From contig NZ_WUMK01000005.1 in assembly GCF_009827055.1 (NCBI RefSeq), positions 62,001 through 126,000 of the forward strand: a DNA stretch of 64,000 bases, written 5' to 3'. A program made the translations under genes and the position numbers. Positions 8,513 to 19,196 of this stretch are shown in pieces; position 1 is the stretch's first letter, and each line of letters starts with the position of its first letter. The stretch is from Shinella kummerowiae. Lineage in GTDB: Bacteria > Pseudomonadota > Alphaproteobacteria > Rhizobiales > Rhizobiaceae. The notes beneath the pieces were generated by a model that had not been told where the DNA came from, made no database searches, and saw nothing but the letters and a program-made list of their open reading frames with translations.

Positions 8513-9850
8513 ATGACCAGAGTAGCCGTCATCGGCGCGGGGCCTTCGGGTCTTGCCCAATTGAGAGCCTTCCAGTCCGCCGCCCAGAAGGGTGCGGAAA
8601 TCCCCGAAGTGGTCTGCTTCGAAAAGCAGGCCGATTGGGGCGGGTTGTGGAACTACACCTGGCGCACCGGGCTCGATGAATATGGCGAGCCGGTCCATGG
8701 CAGCATGTACCGCTATCTCTGGTCGAACGGTCCCAAGGAATGCCTGGAATTTGCCGACTATTCCTTCGAGGAGCATTTTGGCAAGCCGATCGGCTCCTAC
8801 CCACCCCGCGCCGTGCTGTGGGACTACATCAAGGGCCGTGTCGAAAAGGCCGATGTGCGCAAGTGGGTTCGCTTCTCGACCCCGGTCCGCATGGTGCGGT
8901 TCGACGAGGCGACCAAGAAATTTACGGTGACGGCGCACAATCGCGTCGAGGATCGGATGTATGACGAGGAATTCGACTATGTCGTCGTCGCCTCCGGCCA
9001 CTTCTCGACGCCGAACGTTCCCTATTTCGAAGGCGTGAAAACCTTCGGCGGCCGCGTGCTGCACGCCCATGATTTCCGCGATGCGCTGGAGTTCAAGGAC
9101 AAGGACGTATTGATCGTCGGCCGCAGCTATTCTGCCGAGGACATCGGTTCGCAGTGCTGGAAATACGGAGCGAAATCGGTGACCACGAGCTACCGCTCCA
9201 AGCCGATGGGCTTCAAGTGGCCGGAGCGTTTCGAGGAGCGGCCGCTGTTGCAAAAGCTCGTCAACAAGACGGCTCATTTCGCCGACGGATCGACCAAGGA
9301 GGTCGATGCGCTGATCCTCTGCACCGGCTATCTTCACCACTTCCCGTTCCTGCCGGACGACCTGCGCCTGAAGACCGCGAACCGCCTGTGGTCCGACAGC
9401 CTCTACAAGGGCGTCGTCTACGAGGACAATCCGCAGCTGATGTATATCGGCATGCAGGACCAGTTTTATACTTTCAACATGTTCGACGCCCAGGCCTGGT
9501 ACGCCCGCGACGTCATCATGGGCCGCATCGGCCTGCCCTCGAAGGAGGAAATGAAGGCGCATTTCGACAAATGGCGCGCCCGCGAGGAAACGCTCGAGGA
9601 TGCCGAGCAGATGATCTGGTTCCAGGGCGACTACGTCATCGAACTACTGGAGGATACCGACTATCCGAAGTTCGATGTCGAGGGCACCAACAAGACCTTC
9701 ATGGAATGGGAGCACCACAAGGCCGAGAACATCATGGGCTTCCGCGACAACGCCTACAAATCGCTGATGACCGGCACGATGGCGCCCAAACATCATACGC
9801 CCTGGCTGGAGGCGATGGACGATACGCTCGAGGTCTATCTGAAAAACTGA
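8513..9850 (+). CDS. tmm: Trimethylamine monooxygenase (flavin-containing monooxygenase)
   Basis: Tmm is a class B flavin monooxygenase that oxidises trimethylamine to TMAO using NADPH and O2. The 445-residue product has the FAD motif GAGPSG at residues 8-13, the FMO signature [11 protein letters not shown] at 178-188 (FxGxxxHxxxF) and the NADPH site GRSYSAED at 203-210. The [20 protein letters not shown] region and the overall length match bacterial Tmm rather than Baeyer-Villiger enzymes. It is the last gene of the dmmDABC-tmm run and is followed by a hairpin at 9872-9899. Related FMOs act on other amines, but the linked tdm gene makes trimethylamine the natural substrate. Confidence 0.93.
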   Translation: MTRVAVIGAGPSGLAQLRAFQSAAQKGAEIPEVVCFEKQADWGGLWNYTWRTGLDEYGEPVHGSMYRYLWSNGPKECLEFADYSFEEHFGKPIGSYPPRAVLWDYIKGRVEKADVRKWVRFSTPVRMVRFDEATKKFTVTAHNRVEDRMYDEEFDYVVVASGHFSTPNVPYFEGVKTFGGRVLHAHDFRDALEFKDKDVLIVGRSYSAEDIGSQCWKYGAKSVTTSYRSKPMGFKWPERFEERPLLQKLVNKTAHFADGSTKEVDALILCTGYLHHFPFLPDDLRLKTANRLWSDSLYKGVVYEDNPQLMYIGMQDQFYTFNMFDAQAWYARDVIMGRIGLPSKEEMKAHFDKWRAREETLEDAEQMIWFQGDYVIELLEDTDYPKFDVEGTNKTFMEWEHHKAENIMGFRDNAYKSLMTGTMAPKHHTPWLEAMDDTLEVYLKN

Positions 9851-9871
9851 TCTCCGGCTCGCGACGACAAA

Positions 9872-9899
9872 GCCGAAGGCCACGTCCCTGGTCTTCGGC
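9872..9899 (+). terminator. Rho-independent-type hairpin after tmm
   Basis: GCCGAAG at 9872-9878 pairs with CTTCGGC at 9893-9899, with an inner CC/GG pairing and a short loop. The run CATACTTTTAAG follows, so the U-tract is short. It probably ends the dmm-tmm transcript ahead of the PAS gene. Confidence 0.6.
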
Positions 9900-9978
9900 C
9901 CATACTTTTAAGTAACGGGATATCACCCAAGCCGATCAATATTCCTCTTCTCCGCACTCCAGCAATCGCCAGGTTTCC

Positions 9979-10578
9979 ATGGATTTTCTGAGCAGCGTTC
10001 TCGGTCGCATGAATGGTTTTCTGTATCGATGCCGGGCGGACGAGCATTACACGATGCTGGAGATGACCGACGGCATCCAGCGGATCTTTGGCTATCCCGT
10101 CGACGAGATCGTCGGCAATCGTGTGCGCACCTTCACCTCCATCATGTGCGAGGAAGACGTGCCGGCGATGGACGAGGTGGTCGGCAAAGCGTTGGAAGGT
10201 CGCACCGACTGGACGCTGGAGTACCGCATCCGCCACAACAAGGGTCACTATCTCTGGGTCACGGAAACCGGCGGTGGTGTCTGGGGCGCTGATGGGGAAC
10301 TGCTCTATCTCGAAGGCAGCATCGTCAACATCGAGTCCCTCTACCAGCGCATCGACGAACAGACCGCCGACATGCGCGCGACCGCGTCACGAACCGCCGA
10401 GATCCTGCATTCCCTGCGCTCCCTGAAACTGCTCGCCGTCAACGCCGGCATCGAGGCGGCGCGGGCCGGCACGGCCGGTGCCGGCTTCGCCGTCCTCGCC
10501 TCGGAAATGCGTGCGCTTGCCAATGATTCCGAAGCGGTCGCCCGGCAGATTGCGACGGCACGGGGCAAGTCGAGTTAA
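9979..10578 (+). CDS. Soluble PAS protein with truncated chemoreceptor signalling hairpin
   Basis: The 199-residue protein has no membrane segment. Residues about 10-115 form a PAS-3 type fold (IFGYPVDEIVG, then EYRIRHNKGHYLWVTETGGG). A short helix leads into a remnant of the methyl-accepting chemotaxis signalling tip (LLAVNAGIEAARAG, GAGFAVLASEMRALA). Normal receptors have hundreds of residues of coiled coil; here only the CheA/CheW-contacting hairpin region survives and the protein stops soon after. It sits between tmm and the convergent tdm gene, leaving only 27 bases to the tdm stop. It could be a minimal cytoplasmic receptor, or a PAS protein that modulates chemotaxis or amine gene expression. 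The function is inferred from domain content only. Confidence 0.75.
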   Translation: MDFLSSVLGRMNGFLYRCRADEHYTMLEMTDGIQRIFGYPVDEIVGNRVRTFTSIMCEEDVPAMDEVVGKALEGRTDWTLEYRIRHNKGHYLWVTETGGGVWGADGELLYLEGSIVNIESLYQRIDEQTADMRATASRTAEILHSLRSLKLLAVNAGIEAARAGTAGAGFAVLASEMRALANDSEAVARQIATARGKSS

Positions 10579-10605
10579 TCCTCTGCGGCGACCAAACCCG
10601 CGAAG

Positions 10606-12975
10606 TCAGGATCGCGGCTTGAGCTTCTGCGGATCGTAGTGCGCAAACGGCACGATCTTCGCCGGCAGCCGCTTCTGCTGGCCGTCGAGTTTGCCGATTT
10701 CCACGTTGGTGCCGATCTCCGAATGCAGGGCATCCATCCGGGCCAGCGCGATCGTCTTCCTCAGGAGCGGCGACCGCGTCGAGCTCGTCACGACGCCAAC
10801 CTGTGCGCGGCCGATATGCACCGTGTCGCCATGGCCGACGGCGTCGTTGGCGTCGATATCGAGGCCGACCAGCTTGTAGCGCGGGTTTTCCTTGCGCTTG
10901 ATCAGCGCCTCGCGGCCGATGAAGTCCTCGGTCTTCGACTTCAGAGGGACGGTGAAGCCGATGCCGGCCTCGAAGGGATCGGTCTGGTCGGAGAAGTCGT
11001 AATGGGCAAATACCAGCCCCGCTTCGATGCGCACCATGTCGAGCGCTTCCAGCCCCATCGGCTTCAGTCCATGCTTCTGGCCGGCCTCCCAGACGGCATC
11101 GAACACCGCAAGGGCATCCTTGGGATGACAGAAGATCTCGTAGCCGAGTTCGCCCGTATAGCCGGTACGTGAGACGACGACCGGTGCGCCTTCAAAATGA
11201 CCGATGCGGCCGACGGCGAAGCGGAACCATTCGAGTTCGCCGATCGACGGCTGCGCCGGTGCTGTCCAGATGATCTCCTTGATGATCTCGCGGCTCTTCG
11301 GCCCCTGGACGGCGAGGTTGTGCATCTGGTCGGTGGACGACCGCACCCAGGCCTTGTAGCCCATTTTCTCCGCCTGCTCGCGCAGCCAGATGCCGCTGAC
11401 ATCATCGCCACCGATCCAGCGGAAATTGTTCGCGCCCAGCCGGAACACCGTGCCGTCGTCGATCATGCCGCCATTCTCGTAGCACATGGCCGTGTAGACC
11501 ACCTGCCCGGGCGAGAGCTTACGGATATCGCGGGTCACGCAATATTGCAGCAACGCCTCCGCATCCGGCCCCGTCACCTCGAATTTGCGCAGCGGGGAGA
11601 GATCCATCACCACGGCGTTTTCACGGCAGGCCCAGTACTCCTCGATCGGCCCCTCGTTGTTGAAGCGGTTGGGCAGCCAGTAGCCGCGATATTCCACATG
11701 GTTGCGGGTCAGGCCGGAGAAGCGTGGATGGAAGGCGGTTTCCTGGGTCATTTCGGGCTCTGCATCGGGGGTCATTCGGATGGCGACGGCGCGCGAGAAT
11801 GTCTCTTTGTCCGAATAGGTGCGGACATGGATATCGGTCGGATCCCAGCCGTTCGCCGCATCGATATCGTCCGGGCAGGACGACGAGACGCAGACGAGAT
11901 CGGTCAGCGCGCGCATCAACACATAATCGCCCGGCCGCGACCAGGGTTCGTCGAGATAGAGCTGGTTATGATGGTCGACATTGGTGTTGTAGAAATAGTT
12001 GAGCGCTTCCCAGCCCTTGCGCGGCGCAATGCCATAAGGGGCCAGCGCATGGTTGAAATTATCCGTGCAGTTGACATGCCCCGGATAACCCATGTCGTCG
12101 TAGTAGCGCGAATTGCAGGCGGTGGCGAAGGCATCGTGTCGCCCGACCGTATCCTGCACGATCTCCACCAGCGGCTCGAAATCCCGGTCGAACGCTTTCG
12201 ATGGCAGCCCCGGCATCGGGTAACTGCGCCCGAGAAGCGTGCGTGTCACCGTCGCATCGAGCGCGAGATCCAGCCCCTTGTCGACCTTGCGGGCGGAAAA
12301 GGCCTGGAAATCCGTGCATTGCCGGCCTGAAACGTCGATGACCTGAATGAACTCGCCGGCCCGCACGAAATAGGCGGAGGCGCGGGCCGCTGGAATGCGC
12401 AGGTCCTGGATCGGATCGGCCATCGGTTCCGGCAGCATGTCCGCATAGGCCCGTTCGATTGTGGAGCGGGCGACGCGCAGTTCGAGCGCCGTTGCGGTGT
12501 TCTGTGCTTCCGCGTCCATCGGTGGCGCCGGAGCTGCGACGATCAGCATGCCGTCGAGTGCTATCGCCAACTCTGCCGAAGCCCCTGGCGACGAGCTTTC
12601 ACCGAACAGCACCAGCGCCTGTGCGTTTGCGGGGTCGACATTGCGCCGCTTCAACGCGGCGAGTGTCCGCCGTGCGCTGTCTTCGTCCCGTCCGAGGATC
12701 TCCAGAAGCCCGTCCGCGGGCCGCGAAAAGGCTGCGCCCAAACCGGCTGCGTTGAACCGGCCGCTGGCATCGACGAAGCTCACTTCGCAGAGCTGCCCGC
12801 CTTCGACATCCTTGATGGTGACGCGGTCGCCGGCAGCGACCTTCACCACTGTGGTGCCCCGCCCCTTGACGCGGTAGCGCTCGACGCCGGCCGGTAGCGC
12901 CGGAATACCCGGCCGCAGAATGGTGCTTGCTCTTGGCGGCACCAGGGTGCCTGCAAAACGTCCGGACGTATCCAT
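10606..12975 (-). CDS. tdm: Trimethylamine N-oxide demethylase (aldolase)
   Basis: Tdm splits TMAO into dimethylamine and formaldehyde and passes the formaldehyde to THF. The 789-residue protein is a fusion. The N-terminal DUF1989 domain has cysteines at about 220, 287 and 303, the last two in CNSRYYDDMGYPGHVNC, as candidate zinc ligands. The C-terminal GcvT-type THF domain (after about residue 400) has AVQGPKSREIIKE and SRTGYTGELGYEIF. I start at ATG 12975 because GGGAG lies five bases upstream; the open frame extends to a TTG at 13038 without a ribosome site. The gene converges with the PAS protein gene and is divergent from the APC permease. This step links tmm to dmmDABC. Confidence 0.93.
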   Translation of the reverse strand: MDTSGRFAGTLVPPRASTILRPGIPALPAGVERYRVKGRGTTVVKVAAGDRVTIKDVEGGQLCEVSFVDASGRFNAAGLGAAFSRPADGLLEILGRDEDSARRTLAALKRRNVDPANAQALVLFGESSSPGASAELAIALDGMLIVAAPAPPMDAEAQNTATALELRVARSTIERAYADMLPEPMADPIQDLRIPAARASAYFVRAGEFIQVIDVSGRQCTDFQAFSARKVDKGLDLALDATVTRTLLGRSYPMPGLPSKAFDRDFEPLVEIVQDTVGRHDAFATACNSRYYDDMGYPGHVNCTDNFNHALAPYGIAPRKGWEALNYFYNTNVDHHNQLYLDEPWSRPGDYVLMRALTDLVCVSSSCPDDIDAANGWDPTDIHVRTYSDKETFSRAVAIRMTPDAEPEMTQETAFHPRFSGLTRNHVEYRGYWLPNRFNNEGPIEEYWACRENAVVMDLSPLRKFEVTGPDAEALLQYCVTRDIRKLSPGQVVYTAMCYENGGMIDDGTVFRLGANNFRWIGGDDVSGIWLREQAEKMGYKAWVRSSTDQMHNLAVQGPKSREIIKEIIWTAPAQPSIGELEWFRFAVGRIGHFEGAPVVVSRTGYTGELGYEIFCHPKDALAVFDAVWEAGQKHGLKPMGLEALDMVRIEAGLVFAHYDFSDQTDPFEAGIGFTVPLKSKTEDFIGREALIKRKENPRYKLVGLDIDANDAVGHGDTVHIGRAQVGVVTSSTRSPLLRKTIALARMDALHSEIGTNVEIGKLDGQQKRLPAKIVPFAHYDPQKLKPRS

Positions 12976-13266
12976 CTCAGCTCCCGCCCCGCGCACAATC
13001 GTTTCGATGCCCGGAAGGGCCGCGTTGTGCACCGGCAATATGGCAAAACTATCCTACGGGAGGCCCCGGAAAGTAAAGAGAGACTTGACCGAGAAGAAAA
13101 AAAATTCACTATGAGAATAAGTTGCGGCCGCGAAATGGACGACGGGAACAGGTGGTGACACTGCGAAAACGCAGGCGCCATCCAGCGAAGAAGCCGCAGC
13201 GAGAACCATCATAATGGGGACGCGCGCAAACGCGCTTCACGGCAAAACTGGTCGAGGAGACTGTTT
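12976..13266. promoter_or_regulatory. Divergent promoter region between tdm and the APC permease
   Basis: These 291 bases contain no credible gene. On the + strand TTGACC at 13085-13090 and an AT-rich TATGAG-like hexamer near 13110 could be a sigma70-type promoter for the permease. An A-rich tract (13097-13106) lies between them. A perfect GCGCG-CAAA-CGCGC hairpin occupies 13222-13235, just before the permease ribosome site, and could affect its translation. No clear operator for a known amine regulator was seen. Confidence 0.4.
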
Positions 13267-15051
13267 ATGGCATCTATCGTTGAAACCGAGGGATCGGCGG
13301 CCTCGGGCACGGGGCTGATTCGTGCGCTGGACTGGAAAGGGGCATTCTGGGTCGCCGCCGGCGTGCCCCCACTCGTGCTGTTTTCCATCGGCGGCATTGC
13401 AGGCACGACAGGCAAGCTCGCCTTCGTGGTCTGGATCATTTCCATGGTGATGGGCTTCCTGCAATCCTTCACCTACGCCGAAATCGCCGGCATGTTCGGC
13501 AACAAATCGGGTGGCGCCTCGATCTACGGCGCCACCGCCTGGTTGCGCTACTCGAAATTCATCGCGCCGCTCTCGGTGTGGTGCAACTGGTTCGCCTGGT
13601 CGCCGGTGCTGTCGCTCGGCTGCGCCATCGCGGCGGGTTACATCCTCAATGCCCTGTTTCCCATTCCCGGCGCCACGTCGCCTGCCGTCATGGAATGGGT
13701 CACGGCCAATATGGCAACGCTGACGGCCGAAAGCCCGCGCGTCGTCGAATGGCTCGCCGCCAATGCCGGCAAGACGCCGCAGGACGCTATCTCCGCCCTG
13801 CTGTCGGCCGATGCGGTTGCGGCCTTGACGCCTGCCATCCGCAACTGGTCGCTGGTCACCTTCGACATTCCCTTCCTCGCCACGGCAAACCTGAACGCCA
13901 CTTTCGTCATCGGCGGCATCCTGATGCTGATCATCTTCGCGATCCAGCATCGCGGCATCCAGGGAACGGCGAACGTTCAGAAATGGCTCGCGCTCATCGT
14001 TCTGCTGCCGCTGCTGGTCATCGGCCTCTACCCGATCTTCTCCGGCCAGATCGACAGCGCCAACGTTACCAATCTTGTTCCCCCGACAGCCGGCTATTCC
14101 GGCATCGATGGCGTGTGGAGCAATGGCGGCTGGACGCTGTTCCTCGGTGGTCTCTATATCGCCGCCTGGTCGACCTACGGCTTTGAAACCGCCGTCTGCT
14201 ATACCCGCGAATTGAAGAACCCCAAGACCGACACGTTCAAGGCGATCTTCTATTCCGGCCTTCTCTGCTGCCTATTCTTCTTCCTCATTCCCTTCACCTT
14301 CCAGGGCGTTCTCGGCCATGCGGGCATGCTCGCCCCCGGCATCGTCGATGGCACGGGTGTCGCGGAAGCCTTGGCCAGCCTCGTCCATGGCGGTCAGATC
14401 ATCACGCAGATCCTCGTCCTCCTGATGATCATGGCGCTGTTCCTCGCCATCATGACCGCAATGGCCGGCTCTTCGCGCACCCTCTACCAGGGCTCGAAGG
14501 ACGGCTGGCTGCCGAAGTACCTTGATCACGTCAACGAACACGGCGCGCCGACCCGCGCCATGTGGACCGATTTCGGCTTCAACCTTATCCTGCTTGCCAT
14601 CGCCTCCGACGTGGCCGGCTACTTCTTCGTTTTGGCCGTCTCCAATGTCGGCTACATCATCTTCAACTTCCTCAACCTCAATGCCGGCTGGATCCACCGC
14701 ATGGATTCCGGCCATATCCCGCGCCCCTGGAAAGCACCGACCTGGCTGATCGGCCTCAATACCGTGCTTGCCTTCGTCAACGCGCTGTTCCTCGGCGCCG
14801 GCGCGAAAGTCTGGGGCTATTCCAACGCGCTCTGGGTCGGCTTCATCTTCGCCGCCCTCATCCTGCCGGTCTTCGCCTATCGCCACTATGTGCGCGACGG
14901 CGGAAAATTCCCGGTGGGCGCCATGGAGGACCTCGGCCTCGTCGGCCAGGATCTGGGCGTCAAGAGAGCGGGCATCCTGCCCTATGCAGCGCTTGCCGCC
15001 GGCCTTGCCGTCGTTCTCGCCGCAAACGCCTACTTCCAGCTCCCGGCCTGA
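13267..15051 (+). CDS. APC-superfamily permease, candidate methylated-amine transporter
   Basis: The 594-residue protein is an amino acid/polyamine/organocation-type permease with about 12-14 hydrophobic segments. The first pair carries FSIGGIAGTTGK, where APC carriers bind the substrate backbone. Residues roughly 135-200 form a long hydrophilic insert between membrane segments, which is unusual for the family. It is divergent from tdm and follows an ATG with GGAG upstream (gaggagactgttt). TMAO uptake is often done by the ABC system TmoXWV, which is absent from this window. I therefore infer that this carrier imports trimethylamine, TMAO or another cluster substrate, but the specificity is not readable from sequence. 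Confidence 0.75.
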   Translation: MASIVETEGSAASGTGLIRALDWKGAFWVAAGVPPLVLFSIGGIAGTTGKLAFVVWIISMVMGFLQSFTYAEIAGMFGNKSGGASIYGATAWLRYSKFIAPLSVWCNWFAWSPVLSLGCAIAAGYILNALFPIPGATSPAVMEWVTANMATLTAESPRVVEWLAANAGKTPQDAISALLSADAVAALTPAIRNWSLVTFDIPFLATANLNATFVIGGILMLIIFAIQHRGIQGTANVQKWLALIVLLPLLVIGLYPIFSGQIDSANVTNLVPPTAGYSGIDGVWSNGGWTLFLGGLYIAAWSTYGFETAVCYTRELKNPKTDTFKAIFYSGLLCCLFFFLIPFTFQGVLGHAGMLAPGIVDGTGVAEALASLVHGGQIITQILVLLMIMALFLAIMTAMAGSSRTLYQGSKDGWLPKYLDHVNEHGAPTRAMWTDFGFNLILLAIASDVAGYFFVLAVSNVGYIIFNFLNLNAGWIHRMDSGHIPRPWKAPTWLIGLNTVLAFVNALFLGAGAKVWGYSNALWVGFIFAALILPVFAYRHYVRDGGKFPVGAMEDLGLVGQDLGVKRAGILPYAALAAGLAVVLAANAYFQLPA

Positions 15052-15059
15052 CCGGATAG

Positions 15060-16559
<1,500 letters not shown>

Positions 16560-16579
16560 CGTCGCATCCTCGAAAAGCA

Positions 16580-16603
16580 CAAGACCGGCATGCGCCGGTC
16601 TTG
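16580..16603 (+). terminator. Perfect 10-bp hairpin after gdhA
   Basis: CAAGACCGGC at 16580-16589 and GCCGGTCTTG at 16594-16603 pair perfectly around ATGC. The downstream sequence is not a T-run, so termination may be Rho-assisted. The following 130 bases to the DUF2200 gene show nothing further. Confidence 0.65.
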
Positions 16604-16737
16604 TCGCGCTTATGTAGCGCTCACGCAGCATCGCTGCAGGTTTGTTTCCGGCTCAACGGTCTCGCGGCAGATCGGCGTCGCTCTCAATGCCGATGTCGGT
16701 CAGGGCCACCTTTCGAATGAAAGCTGGTCGTTAGAAA

Positions 16738-17091
16738 TCACGCCTCTCGCAGAATTCTATCCATCGCCTTCCCCTTGGCCAATTCGTCGACGAGCTTATC
16801 CAGATAGCGGATTTCTCGCATGGTTGGCTCCTCGATATCTTCAACGCGGACGCCGCAAACCACACCCTTGATCAGGGCGCGCGAGGGGTTGAGCCTCGGC
16901 GCGTCCGAGAAGAAGGTCTCGAAGTCAACTTTTTGGTCGAGCTGTGCTTCCAGTCCCGCCTGATCGTGGCCCGTCAGCCAGCAGATGATCTGATCGACCT
17001 CCGCTTTTGTGCGTCCCTTTCTCTCTGCCTTTGCAACGTAGAGCGGGTAAACGCTCGCGAAGCTGGTCGTATAGATCCTGTGTTTTTCCAT
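16738..17091 (-). CDS. DUF2200 family protein
   Basis: The 117-residue protein matches the DUF2200 pattern: [19 protein letters not shown] at the start, then a [17 protein letters not shown] block, then [19 protein letters not shown]. These proteins are small, soluble and of unknown function, common in proteobacteria and Bacteroidetes. The start ATG is certain from this conserved N-terminus. It lies on the minus strand, downstream of the AraC-type regulator and 107 bases from it, so the two may be co-transcribed. No functional prediction is warranted. Confidence 0.85.
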   Translation of the reverse strand: MEKHRIYTTSFASVYPLYVAKAERKGRTKAEVDQIICWLTGHDQAGLEAQLDQKVDFETFFSDAPRLNPSRALIKGVVCGVRVEDIEEPTMREIRYLDKLVDELAKGKAMDRILREA

Positions 17092-17198
17092 GGTGTCCTG
17101 TTCCTTGCCTGCTCGCGAACGGAGGCGGTCCCTAGCCGATTTGACACCGGAACCACCCGGCGATCAATCGAACGCTCTGTCTTTCAGCCGACACATGG

Positions 17199-18263
17199 TC
17201 ACGCGCTTTGCGCCGTCGTTGCCCGGCGAAAGGCCGCCGGGCTCTTTGCCGTCCATTTCCGGAAGGCGCGATGGAAGGCGCTGGGTTCGGAGAAGCCGAG
17301 GCGTGTGGCGATCTCGCCGACCCCGAGCGCCGTCGTTTGCAGCATCTCGACTGCGAGGTCGCGGCGGATTTCATCGCGGATTGCCGCGTAGTTCTGGCCT
17401 TCCGCATGCAGGCGGTGCCTGAGGGTCGAAGGCGACAGGCGCATCTGCTCGGCCAGATCCTCGAATGTGCCCCAAGACGTGGGGGGCACCTGCCGCAGTC
17501 GCTTGCGGATGCTGGTGGCGAGGCCCGCGTCATAACGGTAACGCACGAGGATGTTGGCCGGCGCGTTGCGCAGGAACTGCTTCAGCGCCTGTTCGCTGCG
17601 CGCTACGGGAAGCTTCAGGAGCGAAGCATCGAATGCAAGCCGGCTGACCGGTTGCGAGAAGCGCACCGGCGCGCCGAAGAAAAGGCGGTAGTCTGTGCCG
17701 TGGTCGGGTTCTGCGCAGCGAAAGTCGACCATGCGAAGGGGAATGCGGCGCCCGATGAGCCAGCATGCGATGCCATGCAGCAGGATCCAATATGTTCGGT
17801 AGGCAAAGGCGGAGCGCGACTGTGCCCGGTCTGTCAGCACGATCTGGGCCAGCCCGTCGGTGACGTCGAGGTGTCCGGTCGGGTCCTCCAGCACGACGTT
17901 CAAAAACCGCAGCGCGCGCCGCAGCGCCTGGTCGAGGGTCCTGGCGTGCAGGACGCAGTGGCAGAGCAGGGTGAAACTGCCACGCCGCATTGGCCTGCCG
18001 CCCATGCCGAAGAATTCGTCGTCTATTTCCGCCGCGATCGCCAGCCACAACGCACCATAGCTTTCGGCGGAAACCGGCGCATCGATCCGGGCGGGCAGCC
18101 CGATATCCGCCAGCACCCGTTCCGGCGCCTTCCCGTGCCGTTTCAGGCAATCGGTGGCCTCTTCCACGAAGGAGGGGGATATCATCCGCCGTCCGGTTTC
18201 CGTCATCGTCATGTCCTGCAAGATGTGGTAAAACTGGCCGATCGTTCGAGACGATTTGGTCAT
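17199..18263 (-). CDS. AraC-family transcriptional regulator, likely of the branched-chain amino acid operon
   Basis: The 354-residue protein has an N-terminal ligand-sensing domain of the type seen in OruR/ArgR-like AraC regulators (about residues 20-210, with GGRPMRRGSFTLLCHC). A C-terminal AraC DNA-binding domain follows, with two helix-turn-helix units; the signature GVGEIATRLGFSEPSAFHRAFRKW marks the second. I place the start at ATG 18263, though no clear ribosome site is visible there and the frame stays open to 18569; ATG 18212 is an alternative. It is divergent from the bkd operon with about 140 bases between, so it probably controls that operon in response to a branched-chain acid or derivative. 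That link is positional inference. Confidence 0.85.
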   Translation of the reverse strand: MTKSSRTIGQFYHILQDMTMTETGRRMISPSFVEEATDCLKRHGKAPERVLADIGLPARIDAPVSAESYGALWLAIAAEIDDEFFGMGGRPMRRGSFTLLCHCVLHARTLDQALRRALRFLNVVLEDPTGHLDVTDGLAQIVLTDRAQSRSAFAYRTYWILLHGIACWLIGRRIPLRMVDFRCAEPDHGTDYRLFFGAPVRFSQPVSRLAFDASLLKLPVARSEQALKQFLRNAPANILVRYRYDAGLATSIRKRLRQVPPTSWGTFEDLAEQMRLSPSTLRHRLHAEGQNYAAIRDEIRRDLAVEMLQTTALGVGEIATRLGFSEPSAFHRAFRKWTAKSPAAFRRATTAQSA

Positions 18264-18402
18264 CGCATGCAATATCGCGTCGTCATAGACTAAGGCAAGA
18301 CGGACGGGGCAATCGCCCTGCCGGAGGAATGTAGCTCTGGGAGGACTGCATGACGCTTCGAGCCGACCCCGCCGAAATGCAATGTGCTGGAGGTGGGCGA
18401 CC

Positions 18403-19170
18403 ATGTTGATCCGCGGTAAGACGTTCGTCGTCACCGGTGGCGGTTCGGGCCTCGGCGCAGCGGTGGCGCGCATGCTGGCAGGCGAGGGCGCGAATGTCCT
18501 GATCGCCGACATCAACGCCGATGCCGGCGCCGGTATCGTCAGCGAGCTTGGAACGGGCGCAGCCTTCATCCAGACCGATGTGACTCAGGAGAAGGACGCT
18601 CAAGCGGCCATCGACATGGCGCTGGATCGCTTCGGCCATCTGCATGGCCTGGTCAATTGCGCCGGCGTCGCGCCCGGCGAAAAGGTGCTCGGGCGCGATG
18701 GGCCGCACCGGCTCGACAGCTTTGCCCGCACGATCGCCATCAATCTCGTCGGCACGTTCAACATGACCCGGCTCGCTGCCGCGGCAATCGAAAAGCAGGA
18801 ACCGGGGGCGGATGGCGAGCGGGGCATTATTGTGAGCACGGCCTCGGTTGCGGCCTTCGACGGCCAGATCGGTCAGGCGGCCTATGCGGCCTCGAAGGGC
18901 GGCGTCGCAGCGATGACGCTGCCGATTGCCCGCGAACTGGCCCGCTTCGGCATTCGGGTGGTGACCATCGCGCCGGGGATTTTCCAGACGCCGATGATGG
19001 CCGGCATGCCGCAGGAAGTGCAGGATTCGCTGGGGCGGAGCGTGCCGTTTCCGCCGCGCCTCGGAAAGCCGGCGGAATTCGCCGCATTGGTGCGCCATAT
19101 CTGTGAGAACGTCATGCTGAATGGTGAGATCATCCGCCTCGACGGTGCGTTGCGCATGGCGCCGCGCTGA
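18403..19170 (+). CDS. SDR 3-hydroxyacyl-CoA dehydrogenase (HSD17B10-like)
   Basis: The 255-residue classical short-chain dehydrogenase has [10 protein letters not shown] for NAD binding, an aspartate after beta-2 (LIADIN) indicating NAD(H), NCAG, and the catalytic YAASK. The stretch [14 protein letters not shown] and the ending [14 protein letters not shown] match the type-2 3-hydroxyacyl-CoA dehydrogenase family. That family oxidises 2-methyl-3-hydroxybutyryl-CoA in isoleucine breakdown. ATG 18403 has GGAGG nine bases upstream; an upstream ATG in the frame lacks this. It is the first gene of the operon, followed by thiolase and acyl-CoA dehydrogenase, which together form the isoleucine branch. 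Confidence 0.85.
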   Translation: MLIRGKTFVVTGGGSGLGAAVARMLAGEGANVLIADINADAGAGIVSELGTGAAFIQTDVTQEKDAQAAIDMALDRFGHLHGLVNCAGVAPGEKVLGRDGPHRLDSFARTIAINLVGTFNMTRLAAAAIEKQEPGADGERGIIVSTASVAAFDGQIGQAAYAASKGGVAAMTLPIARELARFGIRVVTIAPGIFQTPMMAGMPQEVQDSLGRSVPFPPRLGKPAEFAALVRHICENVMLNGEIIRLDGALRMAPR

Positions 19171-19196
19171 AGGGGGCCGTTGGGAGGTTTGATGTG

